DNA of 64,000 bases from an uncultured Arachnia sp. (GCA_947493705.1 CANLSH010000006.1:1-64000); one strand, 5' to 3'; positions 1-9,551 are shown, counted from the first letter of the stretch. A program made the numbers and translations. Notes: generated from the sequence alone by a model not told the origin.

Positions 1-705
1 GCCGTCGACGAGAGGATCAGGGGATACAACGCTGAGCCGTTCCAGAAGCGGCCCGGCTCTCGGACCATAGTGTTCACTACGGAGGAGTTGCCGTTGCTGA
101 AACCGTTGCCCCAAGTCGGCTTCGAGATCAGCCGGTGGGTCTACGGGCGCCGGGTCGCCCGTAACGGGCATGTGGTCTGGGAGAAGAACCAGTACTCGGT
201 GCCGTTTGCCCATATCGGCGAGCGGGTCGACCTGCGCATCACTGACAGGGTGTTGCAGGCCTACCGCGGCCAAGAGCGCCTCACCAGCCATTTACTGCTC
301 CCTGAGGGCGCATCAGGTGAGTGGCGCACCAACGATGCTGACCTGCCCGCCGGGGAGAAATATCAGCCATGGGATGCGACTCGGGTGAGGGAGTGGGCCA
401 GCCGGATCGGCCCCGCTGCCATGATCGTGATTGACCGGATCTTTGAGTCCGTACCGATCGATGAGCAAGGACTGGACGCGGCGTTGGCGGTGTTGCGCCT
501 CTCTCGCCGGTTCTCCGCTGAGCGCCTCGAGGCTGCCTGCCAACTCGCGTTGTCCGGGCGGGTCAGGTCGCCGCGGTATGCGCATCTGCAGCCGATCCTG
601 GCCACCGGACAGGACAAGATCACCCTCCTCCACCAAGGGGAGGAACCAGTCGATGAGGGCGGGTACGTCCGTGGCGCCGGCTACTACGCAGGCGGTGCCA
701 AATGA
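1..705 (+). CDS. istA: IS21-family transposase IstA, C-terminal part (cut by window edge)
   Basis: The frame is open from base 1, so the gene begins left of the window and only its last 235 or so residues are visible. The visible part is the C-terminal domain of IS21/IstA transposases that follows the DDE catalytic core (region around PQVGFEISRWVYGRRV and KNQYSVPF). The DDE residues are not in view. The stop overlaps the istB start (ATGA at 702-705), the usual istA-istB coupling. A GTG at 70 could be mistaken for a start, but homologous sequence continues upstream of it. Identification is firm at family level; whether the element is active cannot be told. Confidence 0.85.
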   Translation, partial: AVDERIRGYNAEPFQKRPGSRTIVFTTEELPLLKPLPQVGFEISRWVYGRRVARNGHVVWEKNQYSVPFAHIGERVDLRITDRVLQAYRGQERLTSHLLLPEGASGEWRTNDADLPAGEKYQPWDATRVREWASRIGPAAMIVIDRIFESVPIDEQGLDAALAVLRLSRRFSAERLEAACQLALSGRVRSPRYAHLQPILATGQDKITLLHQGEEPVDEGGYVRGAGYYAGGAK

Positions 706-1448
706 GCAGCATCGATGTTGAAACCAAACGCAAACTCCGCGAGATGGGCTCCACAGCACTGCTGGAAGCGATCGAGGCCCAAGACGACACCCTCGTGATG
801 GGGCTCTGTTTCGAGGAGCGGATCGGGCTGATAGTCGATGAGGCGCACTCGGTGTTCAACCACGCCAAGATCGAGGGCCTGATTCGGCGCGCCGGGCTGC
901 GCTACCCCACAGCGGATCTGCGTCGCCTCGATCTGGTTGAGGAACGTGGTCTGAACCGGGGTGTGATCGCCCAGCTCGCTACGTGCTCGTTCATCGAACG
1001 CCGCCACAACGTCGTCTTCCAAGGCTTCACCGGCTCCGGGAAGTCGTATCTGGGATGCGCACTGGCAAAACAGGCCTGCCAGCACAGGATCCGGGCCCAC
1101 TACATCCGAATGCCAGATCTCGCCGAAGCCTGGGCCCTGGCCAGAGACAAACCACAAGGCCAAACGAAGTTTTTGACCAAGTACGCATCCTTCACCCTGC
1201 TGGTGATCGATGAATGGCTCCTGGACCACCCCGACGAGAACATGCGCAGCATGCTGCTGGAACTCCTCGAGCGTCGCTACGACACCACCTCGACAGTGTT
1301 TTGCACCCAATACGCGAAGAAGGACTGGCACAGCCGCCTCGGCTCCGGAGTCCACGCCGACGCGATCATGGACCGCATCGTCCACAACACCATCTGGGTC
1401 GACACCGGCAAGCACAACATGCGCGAACACGCAGCCATGAACCAGTGA
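702..1448 (+). CDS. istB: IS21-family ATP-binding helper protein IstB
   Basis: A 248-residue AAA+ ATPase of the IstB/DnaC-like family that assists IstA in target choice and strand transfer. Visible motifs are Walker A (GFTGSGKS, near residue 107-114), Walker B (LLVIDEW, near 167-173) and a sensor segment (STVFCTQY). The start ATG overlaps the istA stop by 4 bases. The length is normal for the family and there is no internal stop, so the helper looks intact. A hairpin follows eight bases after the stop codon. Confidence 0.92.
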   Translation: MSSIDVETKRKLREMGSTALLEAIEAQDDTLVMGLCFEERIGLIVDEAHSVFNHAKIEGLIRRAGLRYPTADLRRLDLVEERGLNRGVIAQLATCSFIERRHNVVFQGFTGSGKSYLGCALAKQACQHRIRAHYIRMPDLAEAWALARDKPQGQTKFLTKYASFTLLVIDEWLLDHPDENMRSMLLELLERRYDTTSTVFCTQYAKKDWHSRLGSGVHADAIMDRIVHNTIWVDTGKHNMREHAAMNQ

Positions 1449-1455
1449 GAATGGG

Positions 1456-1485
1456 CGCTGGTGGGGACATCGGTCCCCACCAGCG
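1456..1485. terminator. 13-bp perfect hairpin after istB
   Basis: Arms cgctggtggggac (1456-1468) and gtccccaccagcg (1473-1485) are exact complements around the loop atcg. It lies just after the istB stop. There is no T run, so termination efficiency is uncertain. It could also be a fold protecting the element from read-through. Confidence 0.55.
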
Positions 1486-1503
1486 TCACCACCGGCCCCC
1501 GAC

Positions 1504-1542
1504 AGCAATACCGCTGGCCCCCAACGGCAATACCCGGTGGCC
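1504..1542. repeat. Tandem 15-16 bp repeats at probable IS21 right end
   Basis: Two direct copies, gcaataccgctggcc (1504-1518) and gcaatacccggtggcc (1527-1542), start 23 bp apart. IS21-family ends usually carry tandem internal repeats that bind transposase, so these probably mark the inner part of the right end. The exact terminal inverted repeat cannot be fixed because the left end is outside the window. The rest of 1543-1749 shows no supportable gene. Confidence 0.45.
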
Positions 1543-1749
1543 TTCACGCCTTCGAATACTCAATGAGGAACCTCTGGTCAATCATGTCCTGGCTGTGGCG
1601 CACCGGATCGGGCGATCTGGCGTCCCTACATCAGGATATGGACATCCAGTACACGCACCAGGTGCAGTGACACCATCTCATCCCGCCCGGCACGTCCTTG
1701 CCGAGAACAGCAGTGATCAGTGGTTCCATAAGCATTCTGTCACCGACCA

Positions 1750-1791
1750 AGGTCGTGTTCACGGACTGTGATCTGTCCATGAACACGACCT
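1750..1791 (-). terminator. 17-bp stem hairpin downstream of the FMN reductase gene
   Basis: Arms 1750-1766 and 1775-1791 pair over 17 bp with one mismatch around an 8-nt loop. It begins 9 bp beyond the stop of the leftward FMN reductase gene and is well placed to end the monooxygenase operon transcript. There is no strong T tract. Confidence 0.6.
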
Positions 1792-1799
1792 CGTGTGGA

Positions 1800-2420
1800 T
1801 CAGCTGCCGCTGGCCTGACGGAGCAGCTGGTCGAATGGTGTGGGTTCCGCAAATTCGTCGTGCACGGTGCGACGGTTCTCCATGAAGCCCGTCGAGGCGG
1901 AACCCCGGCCCATCAGAGCGGCGAGTTCGCCCGCCGCGCGTGCCGACCGGCGGTCCAGACCATCGTCTCCGAAGTCGTCGGTGGCCGCGAAAACACCAGT
2001 CGGCACGACAACGGCGTGCAGGTAGGCGAACAGTGGGCGCAGGGCGTGCTCGATGACGAGCGAATGCCGTGCCGTGCCCGCTGTCGCAGCCACGAGGACC
2101 GGTTTGCCGTCCAGCACTCCCTCCTCCAGCACGTCAAAGAAATTCTTGAACAGGCCGGAGTAGGAGGCTGAGAAGACCGGTGTCACGGCGATGATTCCGT
2201 CCGCACTGCGTACCGCTTCGAGTGCTTCGCCGAGCTTCACCCCGGGAAAGCCCGTGAGCAGATGGTCGGTGAGCTGGTGGGCGAGGTCCCGGAGTTCGAT
2301 TGTGGTGACCTCCACTTTCCCGTCCAACGCCTCGACGGTGTCTGTGGTGAGTCCATCAGCCAACAGACGCGTGGAGGAAGGGTTGGACAGGCCAGCGGAG
2401 ACAACGACCAGTGATGTCAT
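1800..2420 (-). CDS. NADPH-dependent FMN reductase, CE1759-type LLM partner
   Basis: A 206-residue flavodoxin-fold reductase of the NADPH-dependent FMN reductase family. It should supply reduced FMN to the monooxygenase encoded just upstream. The N-terminal phosphate-binding stretch (SAGLSNPSSTRLLAD) and the later VTPVFSASYSGLFKNFFD segment are typical of this fold. The start ATG overlaps the stop of the LLM gene (ATGA, 2417-2420), so the two are translationally coupled. A hairpin follows the stop. The pairing matches the actinobacterial CE1758/CE1759 duo; the physiological substrate of the pair is unknown. Confidence 0.88.
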   Translation of the reverse strand: MTSLVVVSAGLSNPSSTRLLADGLTTDTVEALDGKVEVTTIELRDLAHQLTDHLLTGFPGVKLGEALEAVRSADGIIAVTPVFSASYSGLFKNFFDVLEEGVLDGKPVLVAATAGTARHSLVIEHALRPLFAYLHAVVVPTGVFAATDDFGDDGLDRRSARAAGELAALMGRGSASTGFMENRRTVHDEFAEPTPFDQLLRQASGS

Positions 2421-3568
2421 GCCGACACCTCCACCAGGTCCTCAGCGCGATGACCGGTGGCGGCATCTGCCTCGGCGTACACCGTGGAATCCTTGCCTCC
2501 GCCAGCCTCGGCGACCATGGATGCGTGGGTGGGTGCCTCAGGGATGTGTGCGGGACGGCCCTCGGCGAATCCCTTGCGCATATCGGGCAGGATCTCTCCC
2601 AGGAGATCGAGCTGCTCGAGCACCGTCTTGAGCGGCAGTCCGGCATGGTCAATCAGAAACAACTGACGCTGGTAGTCGCCGGCGTATTCGCGGAACGACA
2701 GCGTCTTCTCCAGGATCTGCTGGGGAGAGCCAACGCTGAGCGGGGTACCGTCGACAAACTGCTCGAGCGATGGACCGTGCCCGTAGACAGGTGCGTTGTC
2801 GAAGTATGGACGGAAGTCGTCCCAGGCGTCCTGGCTGTTCTTGCGCATGAAGAACTGCCCACCCAGACCGACAATCGCTGTATCCGCCGGGCCGTGGCCA
2901 TGCTTTTCCCACTGCTGCCGGTAGAGGCGAACCATTTGTTGGGCGTGGGTGGAGGGCCAGAAGATGTGGTTGTGGAAGTAGCCGTCGCCGTAGAAAGCGG
3001 CCTGCTCGGCGATTTCGGGGCTGCGGATGGATCCGTGCCACACAAACGGCGGCACACCGTCGAGTGGGCGTGGGGTGGAGGTGTAGCCCTGCAAGGGGGT
3101 GCGGAAGCGGCCCTTCCAGTTGACCACATCTTCGCGCCACAATTGGTGCAACAGGGCGTAGTTCTCGATGGCGAGGTTGATGCCCTGGCGGATGTCCTTG
3201 CCGAACCAGGGGTAGACCGGTCCGGTGTTGCCACGACCCATCATCAGGTCGACGCGGCCGCCCGAAAGGTGCTGGAGCTTGGCGTAGTCCTCCGCGAGCA
3301 ACACCGGGTCATTGGTGGTGATCAGTGTGGTCGCTGTGGACATGATCAAGTTCTTGGTCTGTGCCGCGATCCACGCCAACGTTGTGGTGGGAGCCGAGGA
3401 GATGAAGGGCGGGTTGTGATGCTCGCCGGTGGCAAAAACATCCAGTCCGATGTCGTCTGCTTTCTTCGCGATCTCGACCTGGGCCTGGATGCGCTCGAAC
3501 TCGGTGGGGGTGCGGCCGGTGGTGGGGTCAGTGGTGACGTCGCCGACGCTGAAGATACCGATCTGCAT
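2417..3568 (-). CDS. Luciferase-like FMN-dependent monooxygenase, CE1758-type
   Basis: A 383-residue LLM-class flavin oxidoreductase with a bacterial-luciferase TIM barrel. It begins MQIGIFSVGDV and contains ATGEHHNPPF and GRVDLMMGRGNTGPVYPWFG, which are luciferase-family signatures. The open frame extends further upstream to 3745, but the start at 3568 is preferred: it has a good ribosome site (ggagg) 7 bases away and the family N-terminus begins there. It is first gene of a two-gene operon with the FMN reductase. The substrate cannot be inferred from sequence. Confidence 0.88.
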   Translation of the reverse strand: MQIGIFSVGDVTTDPTTGRTPTEFERIQAQVEIAKKADDIGLDVFATGEHHNPPFISSAPTTTLAWIAAQTKNLIMSTATTLITTNDPVLLAEDYAKLQHLSGGRVDLMMGRGNTGPVYPWFGKDIRQGINLAIENYALLHQLWREDVVNWKGRFRTPLQGYTSTPRPLDGVPPFVWHGSIRSPEIAEQAAFYGDGYFHNHIFWPSTHAQQMVRLYRQQWEKHGHGPADTAIVGLGGQFFMRKNSQDAWDDFRPYFDNAPVYGHGPSLEQFVDGTPLSVGSPQQILEKTLSFREYAGDYQRQLFLIDHAGLPLKTVLEQLDLLGEILPDMRKGFAEGRPAHIPEAPTHASMVAEAGGGKDSTVYAEADAATGHRAEDLVEVSA

Positions 3569-3812
3569 AGTGAGCCTCCGTATAGGTGTAAGCATCATGG
3601 CCACCGGTTTGTCGGTTATCTTTCTCCAGTGCTGTTGGACCGGTTGGTAACTGAGATGTGGATGGCTCCACGAGGGCGACCGAGAAGATCCTGAAACACT
3701 CCTACTCGAAGTACCTTGTCGCATCGGCGCGTGGAGTCTCTGCATCGGTACGCAACATGATTACGGCTATCGATGACCACGACACTCGTCCGGATCGCTG
3801 ATTTGCACAACC

Positions 3813-5297
3813 TCATGCGTTCATGGCTGCCTGTGGATTCTCGATGAACTGAATCTGCTCCTCTGGCGTGATCTTTTTGACACCGATCCCTGCCACTGCC
3901 CAGATGGCTGCGAAGATCATGCCTGACCAATTCAGGATTGCCCACGGCGCGTAGGCGATGGTGGAGACTCCGAGTGTTCCAGCCATGTAGGCACCCGCCG
4001 CCGTCCAGGGGATGAGGGTTTCGGTGACGCTGACCGAGTCCTCCAGTGTCCGTGTGAGAACTTTGGGGTGCAGGCCCCGCTTGATATAAGCCTCTCGAAG
4101 CATCTCACCGGGCATCACGATGGAGACCTGCCCGTTGCAGGTTGTGGCGATGGTGACCAAGCAGATGACGATCGTTGCGATGATCAGGCTCGGTGTTGTG
4201 CGGGCAACATTCAGCAGCTTCTCCACAATGAGGTCCAGTGCCCCGGTTCGTGAAACGGCACCAGCGAAGGACAACGCACAGAACGCGATCAGCAGGGTCC
4301 CCATCATGGAACTCATACCGCCGCGCTCCAGCAGGCTGGAGACCTCTTCGGGAGCTGTGGCTGTGTCGATACCCACTTGGCTGAGCATCTCAAGATTGAA
4401 CCCACCGACGGTTGCACTGACAGCGTTGGCGATGTTCTGTCCCTGGAAAATGAGGGCGTTGATCAGTGCGGCGAGAGAAGCCAACATCATGACCGGAACA
4501 GTGGGTTTACGCAGCATCGAGCCAATCAGGACGATCAGCAACGGTAGAAGGAGTAGGACGTTCCATTGAAAGGCGTCGCCGAGGAACCCATTGATCAGTG
4601 TGGCGGCCTCGAGGTCTCCTTCGCCGCCAGCGGCACTGCGGCCGACGGTGAGGAAGACGACGATTGACAGCAGGAATGCCGGACCGGTAGTCCAGAGCAT
4701 GTTGGCGATGTGGGTGTACAGGTTCACTCCGCCTGTGAGCGCCGCGAGGTTGGTGGTGTCGGACAGTGGTGACATCTTGTCGCCGAAGTAGGCGCCTGCC
4801 ACGACGGCGCCAGCCACCAGTGCGAGGTTGGCGTCCAGACCGATCGCCACTCCCATGAATGCCACGCCGATCGTGCCTGCTGAACCCCAGGAGGTGCCGG
4901 TAGCGACCGAAACGATGGATGTGACGACGAGGGCGGTCACAGCGAGGTATTCCGGTGAGATGATCTCGAGGCCGTAGTAGATGATCATGGGAATGGTGCC
5001 GCCGATCATCCATGAGCCGATCAGGAACCCCACGGTGATCAGGATGAGGAAGGCGGGCATGACTTTGGAAAGGGTTTTGGTGATCGAGCTCATGATGTCG
5101 TCGAATGTCCATCCGAGGAAGACGGCGACGCCGCCTGCGATGAAGGTGGCGGCGATGATGAGCGGCTCGGCCGGCAGCCCGAAGCCGATGTAGCCCACCG
5201 AAAGTAGGACCACCATCGACAAGATGGGTAGGAGAGCCAACGCGAGCCCTGGTTTACGCGGTTCGGTTCTGTTCTTTGTGGACGCTTCAGTCGACAT
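3813..5297 (-). CDS. nhaC: NhaC-family Na+/H+ antiporter
   Basis: About 494 residues and some 11 hydrophobic segments. Family motifs are visible in order: GTSWGSAGTIGVAFMG, GAYFGDKMSPLSDTTNLA and, in the second half, TCNGQVSIVMPGEM with EDSVSVTETLIPW. It should exchange Na+ or another cation for protons at the cytoplasmic membrane. The frame is open to 5372, but the ATG at 5297 (MSTEASTK) gives a normal cytosolic N-terminus; the ribosome site there is weak, so the start is only moderately certain. The gene stands alone between the LLM operon and the PH-domain pair. Confidence 0.87.
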   Translation of the reverse strand: MSTEASTKNRTEPRKPGLALALLPILSMVVLLSVGYIGFGLPAEPLIIAATFIAGGVAVFLGWTFDDIMSSITKTLSKVMPAFLILITVGFLIGSWMIGGTIPMIIYYGLEIISPEYLAVTALVVTSIVSVATGTSWGSAGTIGVAFMGVAIGLDANLALVAGAVVAGAYFGDKMSPLSDTTNLAALTGGVNLYTHIANMLWTTGPAFLLSIVVFLTVGRSAAGGEGDLEAATLINGFLGDAFQWNVLLLLPLLIVLIGSMLRKPTVPVMMLASLAALINALIFQGQNIANAVSATVGGFNLEMLSQVGIDTATAPEEVSSLLERGGMSSMMGTLLIAFCALSFAGAVSRTGALDLIVEKLLNVARTTPSLIIATIVICLVTIATTCNGQVSIVMPGEMLREAYIKRGLHPKVLTRTLEDSVSVTETLIPWTAAGAYMAGTLGVSTIAYAPWAILNWSGMIFAAIWAVAGIGVKKITPEEQIQFIENPQAAMNA

Positions 5298-5550
5298 GTG
5301 GGATCCGTTTCTGTTGCAGGGTGGGATGGGTTCCAAAGGTGAAAGGGAAGCAATGGGTTCCGTCGCGGTCACGTTTGATGACGGCCCCGATCCCAGCTGC
5401 TGCGCCGGCTAGGCCCATATCCACGTGAACGTCGGGATCCGGAGCAGCTCCGGGTCGCGCGAAACAATGCCCTTCCCGTATTGACTGCGTCACACAGTGC
5501 TTCACCATCTACAACCTCTTCGTTGAGTCACCGGCACCGGCGATGATTTG

Positions 5551-5561
5551 TTGTAGTACTA
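5551..5561. promoter_or_regulatory. Possible GntR/FadR-type operator in the nhaC upstream region
   Basis: TTGTAGTACTA fits the loose FadR-subfamily pattern tNGTNNNACNA and contains the palindrome TAGTACTA. It lies in the 394-bp gap between nhaC and the PH-domain genes, about 250 bp upstream of nhaC. No GntR gene is nearby, so this is only suggestive. The remainder of 5298-5691 holds no gene I can support; a 73-codon leftward frame (5287-5508) overlapping the nhaC start has no recognisable family. Confidence 0.25.
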
Positions 5562-5691
5562 GTTTAAACCTACGACCTGGCTCGGCGGGAGGCGCGTCCT
5601 ACTGCACGGACGTGTCGCACTTGTGGGGCAGGGAGTTGAAGGTGGCGGTTTCGTCAAACCCGTCGTGCTGGTCGTCGGCGATTCTCGGCGT

Positions 5692-7386
5692 TTATTGTTC
5701 CGGGCTGCCGGAAGCCAGCCCGTCGTGGTCAGGATCCGTGGCGTCGGGCGACCCTTCGGAAACCGGACCGGGCGGTGGTGCCTGGGGTGGTGTCGGCTCT
5801 GAGGTGGGCGGAGTGGTGAGGAGATTCATGCGCTGGAGCCATTGCGTCGTCGATTCACGATGCCGGCCCTGCAGCGCACGGGAGGCGGCGGTGTTGAACG
5901 CCGTGAGCACGGCCGCGGGTTCAAGATGGTGGGCTCGGAGTTTGACAGGTCCACTGACGCCATCCACTTGGAAGGATATGAGACCCAGCCCACGTTGTAG
6001 CGGTCCGCGGCTGATCTGCAGTGACTGGGTGCGTTCGTGTGGAACGAAGCTTGCCCACCGGGTGAGACGGCCACCACGCATGATGATTCCTCGTTCGGTG
6101 ATGAGTAGTCCGTTGCGCCGTCGGCTGATCGGGTCGAGCCAGCGTGCGGAGCGCGGTGATGTAAGAAACCCGGCGTCGGAGTCGTGTCCCTCGATCGCAG
6201 CATCGATGACCGTCCGGGGGTCGGGCACGCCAAGATCAGGCAGCACGAGCCACAGTGCGGTCAACGCTTCCTCGCGACTGCCGACGGGAAGCAGCACGGT
6301 GGAACTGGTGACGTCGTTCATGTCGCCGCTGCCGACATAGCCAGCGACGTTGACGCTCACGCGCCACCAATCCTTGCTCCGCCACAGCAACGGTTGTTTG
6401 AGTTCGACGGCGTGGATTCGACCCGCTGGCAGGGTCTGTGTGCGCTGCTCGAGCAGGCCGTGGCGCAGCCGGATACCGTCCGCCGAGACAGTGGAGCGGA
6501 AGTTGAAGCCGCCGTTGAACTGTGACCACAGAATGGCGCCCCAGGCGAACACGCCCGGCACGGCGCCGAACAGCGGCGCCGCAGACCCGGCCAGCAGCGC
6601 TGAGACCACGAGCACGATGAGCACCACAATGAAGACGACGAGAATGCCCGAGCGTATGAGGGAAACGATGAGCCGGTCCATGGGCACCGTATGCACGGGG
6701 CGCTCCGGACTGTCGACGTCCGGTGTCGCAGGGGAACCATCCTGTCCGGGCCCGGTCTCTGCGCCCACCGAGGCACCGGTTGAAGCGGAGCCCGCTGTGT
6801 TGGCTGCGTCGCGCTTGTTCCGGCTTTCCTGGATGTGGGCAAGTACCTCACGGCGCAATCTGTGCGCCTCCTCATCGCGCAGATAGGCGAGATTCACGGC
6901 GGAATCGCTGCCGCCGGCTGTTTCGATGCGCAGCCGGGAGAGCCCGAAGAGGCGTCCGAGCAGAGGACGTACGACGTCGACGGCCTGGATGCGGTTGAGA
7001 CGTGCGTGGCGCTGTTGACGAAACACGATGCCGCTGTGCAGGTACACGGCGTCATGGCCGATGGCGTAGCGCATCCGATACCAGGCGAGTGCGGAATAGC
7101 CCAGGACCAGTAGGGCAAGCGCCAGGAAGCTGGCGCCGCCGATGAGCAGCACGAAACCCCAGTCGATTGTGTTGCGCTCCTGCCACAGCTCAGTGAAGAC
7201 CCCAAAGTTCTGATAGATGCCGAAGGCAAAGAGCGCCGCGATGACTTTCCACACATTGAGTACGGGGGTGATTTTGTGCACGCGGCGCCACTGAATCGTT
7301 GATTCCTCCGGTACCGGTCCTTCCGGTTCAACCCCGGGAGGTGTCACGGTTTCGGGGTTCGTCCTGGAGGCGGACGGGTCGCTCAC
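5692..7386 (-). CDS. Bacterial PH-domain membrane protein (YdbT-like, bPH2 repeats)
   Basis: 564 residues. A proline-rich cytosolic start precedes paired hydrophobic segments, then a bPH2 module (YAIGHDAVYLHSGIVFRQQRHARLNRIQAVDVVRPLLGRL split by the usual loop, near residues 110-155). A second hydrophobic pair and further PH-like modules follow, with the related signature GLLEQRTQTLPAGRIHAVELKQPLL. YdbT-type proteins carry several such modules between membrane hairpins. The stop/start overlap with the gene upstream (7383-7386) shows one operon. The role is not established beyond a membrane or envelope function. Confidence 0.82.
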   Translation of the reverse strand: MSDPSASRTNPETVTPPGVEPEGPVPEESTIQWRRVHKITPVLNVWKVIAALFAFGIYQNFGVFTELWQERNTIDWGFVLLIGGASFLALALLVLGYSALAWYRMRYAIGHDAVYLHSGIVFRQQRHARLNRIQAVDVVRPLLGRLFGLSRLRIETAGGSDSAVNLAYLRDEEAHRLRREVLAHIQESRNKRDAANTAGSASTGASVGAETGPGQDGSPATPDVDSPERPVHTVPMDRLIVSLIRSGILVVFIVVLIVLVVSALLAGSAAPLFGAVPGVFAWGAILWSQFNGGFNFRSTVSADGIRLRHGLLEQRTQTLPAGRIHAVELKQPLLWRSKDWWRVSVNVAGYVGSGDMNDVTSSTVLLPVGSREEALTALWLVLPDLGVPDPRTVIDAAIEGHDSDAGFLTSPRSARWLDPISRRRNGLLITERGIIMRGGRLTRWASFVPHERTQSLQISRGPLQRGLGLISFQVDGVSGPVKLRAHHLEPAAVLTAFNTAASRALQGRHRESTTQWLQRMNLLTTPPTSEPTPPQAPPPGPVSEGSPDATDPDHDGLASGSPEQ

Positions 7387-7901
7387 AGCCCCTCCAACCT
7401 CGCCTCGCCGCGTTCCGTGAGGCGATCACGCAGCCGCGAGGCCTCCTGGCGTGGCAGCCCGGGCACGGTGGCGTCGGTGGCCGCGGATGCGGTGTGCAGC
7501 TGCACGGTGGCGATGTGGAAATGACGCGCGATGGGACCATCCTCCACGTCGACGTACTGCATACGTCCATAGGGCACGACCGTCAGATGTCGGAAGAGGA
7601 TGCCTTTTCGGATGAGGAAGTCTTCGTCGCGTTCGGCGTAACCCATCGCGCGCACTTGTCGGGGCACGAGCCAACCGATCCAGATCACGACGAGTGCGAG
7701 CACGCCGACGGCCAGCCACAACCAGGGTGTGACAAGAATGGCGATGACGGCGGCGCCGATCAGCGGCGGTGTGAGCGATATTGCGGCGACGATGAGCCGG
7801 GCCTTGATGAGGGCGGTGGAGACGGGCTGGAAGGTCATCCGATGTGGCGTGAAGGGATCACTACCATCGGCGGTCGGCGCAGGTGGTAGCGGCTCGGTCA
7901 T
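7383..7901 (-). CDS. Bacterial PH-domain membrane protein (YdbS-like)
   Basis: 172 residues from the preferred start (MTEPLP). Two hydrophobic helices (near residues 35-75) are followed by one bPH2 domain with the family signature RHLTVVPYGRMQYVDVEDG. The ribosome site aaggag sits 5 bases before the ATG at 7901; a second ATG directly before it (7904) is too close to the site. The open frame continues to 7928. YdbS and YdbT proteins are commonly encoded together, as here with a 4-base overlap. Confidence 0.82.
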   Translation of the reverse strand: MTEPLPPAPTADGSDPFTPHRMTFQPVSTALIKARLIVAAISLTPPLIGAAVIAILVTPWLWLAVGVLALVVIWIGWLVPRQVRAMGYAERDEDFLIRKGILFRHLTVVPYGRMQYVDVEDGPIARHFHIATVQLHTASAATDATVPGLPRQEASRLRDRLTERGEARLEGL

Positions 7902-8216
7902 CATTTCTCCTTCGCGCAGACCCATCACCCCATGGCTTGTCCAGCCATAACTTACGAGGCTATCGGGGGCGACGCGGAGGGCTCAAGCTGCGGCCGCTGA
8001 ACTGCCGGATTCACGAAATAGTGCGCTCCGCCGGGTCCGGTCAGACACTTCACCAGCTGACCTGCACGTGATGCCCATCGACAGACCCTGGATACCCGTG
8101 GACCTGACGACGCTTTCCTGATCGGCGCTGATGGTGAGGGTTGGGACATCAGCGCGTGTGTGGTCCTGATCGGGTGGACTTGATTTTCTGTCGTGGGGCG
8201 TCGTTAGGCTCGATGT
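7902..8216. other. Intergenic region between divergent genes
   Basis: 315 bp between the PH-domain operon (leftward) and the DUF2786 gene (rightward), so it must carry two divergent promoters. I see no clear -35/-10 pair, operator palindrome or small gene. The leftward open frame entering from 8531 is a shadow of the DUF2786 gene. Confidence 0.5.
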
Positions 8217-9551
8217 ATGAGTCGTAGGAGTCAGGAGAAGCGAGCCGCCCGAGCCAAGTCTCGAGCCAAGCAACGAGCGAGGGACAAGGTGGGCGGTGAT
8301 CACAGGCGGGGTGGGCCCAGTGCGGAAACGGACAATTTCGACTGGCTTACAGCGCAGCCGCCCCTGACGCGCATGACCACTGCGGACGTCCTGGCCGAGG
8401 CTCGCGCTGGCGCCGTCTATATGATCTGGCGCACCTGGGCCGAGGAAATCGATCCTGCTGTCTTCCTCGCCAATGCCGAGCCCGTGCTGCTGTCCTGGGT
8501 GCGCGACGCGTACGACAGGGGCGGCTGGCAACCGACGGAGCTGATCCGCTACCTGGCCCGATGGGGGAAGTCGCCGGTGGCAGAGCTGGCACGCGTCGTC
8601 GTGGCGGTTGAGCGTGATTCACGGGTTGGGCCCACCGCCAACGATCCCGGTTGGCTCCAGCAGTGGGAGGCTGCTGGGCTACCCACCAAGGTGGCCGGAA
8701 CTGGCTGGATGATGGCCTGGGCGGCATCCCACCCTGACTGGCTCAGGCTGGTCCACCGGTTCGCAATGATCCTGTCCTGGATTCCGCCTCTGGAGCCACT
8801 CCTGCCGCCACTCTCTGCAGTCCGCGCCTCTTCCCGGCTTGCCTCGAAGCAGGCTCCCACCTCGGCAAATCCCATGCTGGAGCGGGTACGTGCTCTGCTG
8901 GCCAAGGCGGAATCGACTCAGTTCGAGTCAGAAGCCATCGCCTTCACCGCCAAGGCCCAGGAGCTGATGACCAAGCACGCACTCGATCAGGCGATGCTGG
9001 CCGGTGCCGGCTCCAGTCCTGCAGCCCCGGGTGTGATCCGTATCGCCATCGATCCGCCGTACCTGGACGCCAAGGCGCTCCTCCTTCAAGTGATCGCGGG
9101 GCACTCCCGCTCTCGAGCTGTCCTTCACCAGGACGTGGAGATGTCCACCGTCATCGGCTTCTCGACAGACCTTGATGCAGTCGAGCTGCTGTTCACCTCG
9201 CTGCTCGTCCAAGCCCATCACGCTCTGGCCGCAGCCAGCGTCGCCGCGCCACCGGGGAGCCGGACCAGATCCCAATCATTCAGAGCTGCCTTTCTGCAGG
9301 GCTTCACCAGCCGTATCGATGCCCGACTCGCGGAGGTGAACACTGTGGCCTTTGAGGAGGCCAAGGCACAGGCGGACAAGTTCCTGCCGGTCCTTCGCTC
9401 CCGGGACGAGCAGATCAGCGAGTTCGTGGAGCAGCGCTTCGGCGGACTGATCTCTTCCAGGGTGCGAGGCGGTTACGACGCGCTGGGATACCAACACGGC
9501 CAACGTGCTGGAGACGCCGCGGCCTTGGTCTCGGGCGCAGTCGAGGCCTGA
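8217..9551 (+). CDS. DUF2786 domain-containing protein
   Basis: 444 residues. The N-terminus is strongly basic (RSQEKRAARAKSRAKQRARDK), compatible with nucleic-acid binding. A helical region of unknown type follows. The DUF2786 segment (LERVRALLAKAESTQFESEA and on to MTKHALD, near residues 222-262) is clear. The C-terminal part resembles that of other DUF2786 proteins (HGQRAGDAAAL near the end). Biochemical function is unknown. It is the last intact backbone-like gene before the scarred region that starts near 9.7 kb. Confidence 0.8.
   Translation: MSRRSQEKRAARAKSRAKQRARDKVGGDHRRGGPSAETDNFDWLTAQPPLTRMTTADVLAEARAGAVYMIWRTWAEEIDPAVFLANAEPVLLSWVRDAYDRGGWQPTELIRYLARWGKSPVAELARVVVAVERDSRVGPTANDPGWLQQWEAAGLPTKVAGTGWMMAWAASHPDWLRLVHRFAMILSWIPPLEPLLPPLSAVRASSRLASKQAPTSANPMLERVRALLAKAESTQFESEAIAFTAKAQELMTKHALDQAMLAGAGSSPAAPGVIRIAIDPPYLDAKALLLQVIAGHSRSRAVLHQDVEMSTVIGFSTDLDAVELLFTSLLVQAHHALAAASVAAPPGSRTRSQSFRAAFLQGFTSRIDARLAEVNTVAFEEAKAQADKFLPVLRSRDEQISEFVEQRFGGLISSRVRGGYDALGYQHGQRAGDAAALVSGAVEA

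Noticed and set aside
1800..3568. LLM monooxygenase/FMN reductase pair as a novel system
   Set aside because: The CE1758/CE1759 pairing is already a recognised actinobacterial duo; only its substrate is unknown.
2411..3694. Long rightward open frame (427 codons) opposite the LLM monooxygenase gene
   Set aside because: It is the antisense shadow of a GC-rich gene: the leftward frame has clear luciferase-family motifs and a ribosome site, and this one has no family features.
5287..5508. 73-codon leftward frame before nhaC
   Set aside because: It overlaps the nhaC start in another frame, has no ribosome site and no family resemblance.
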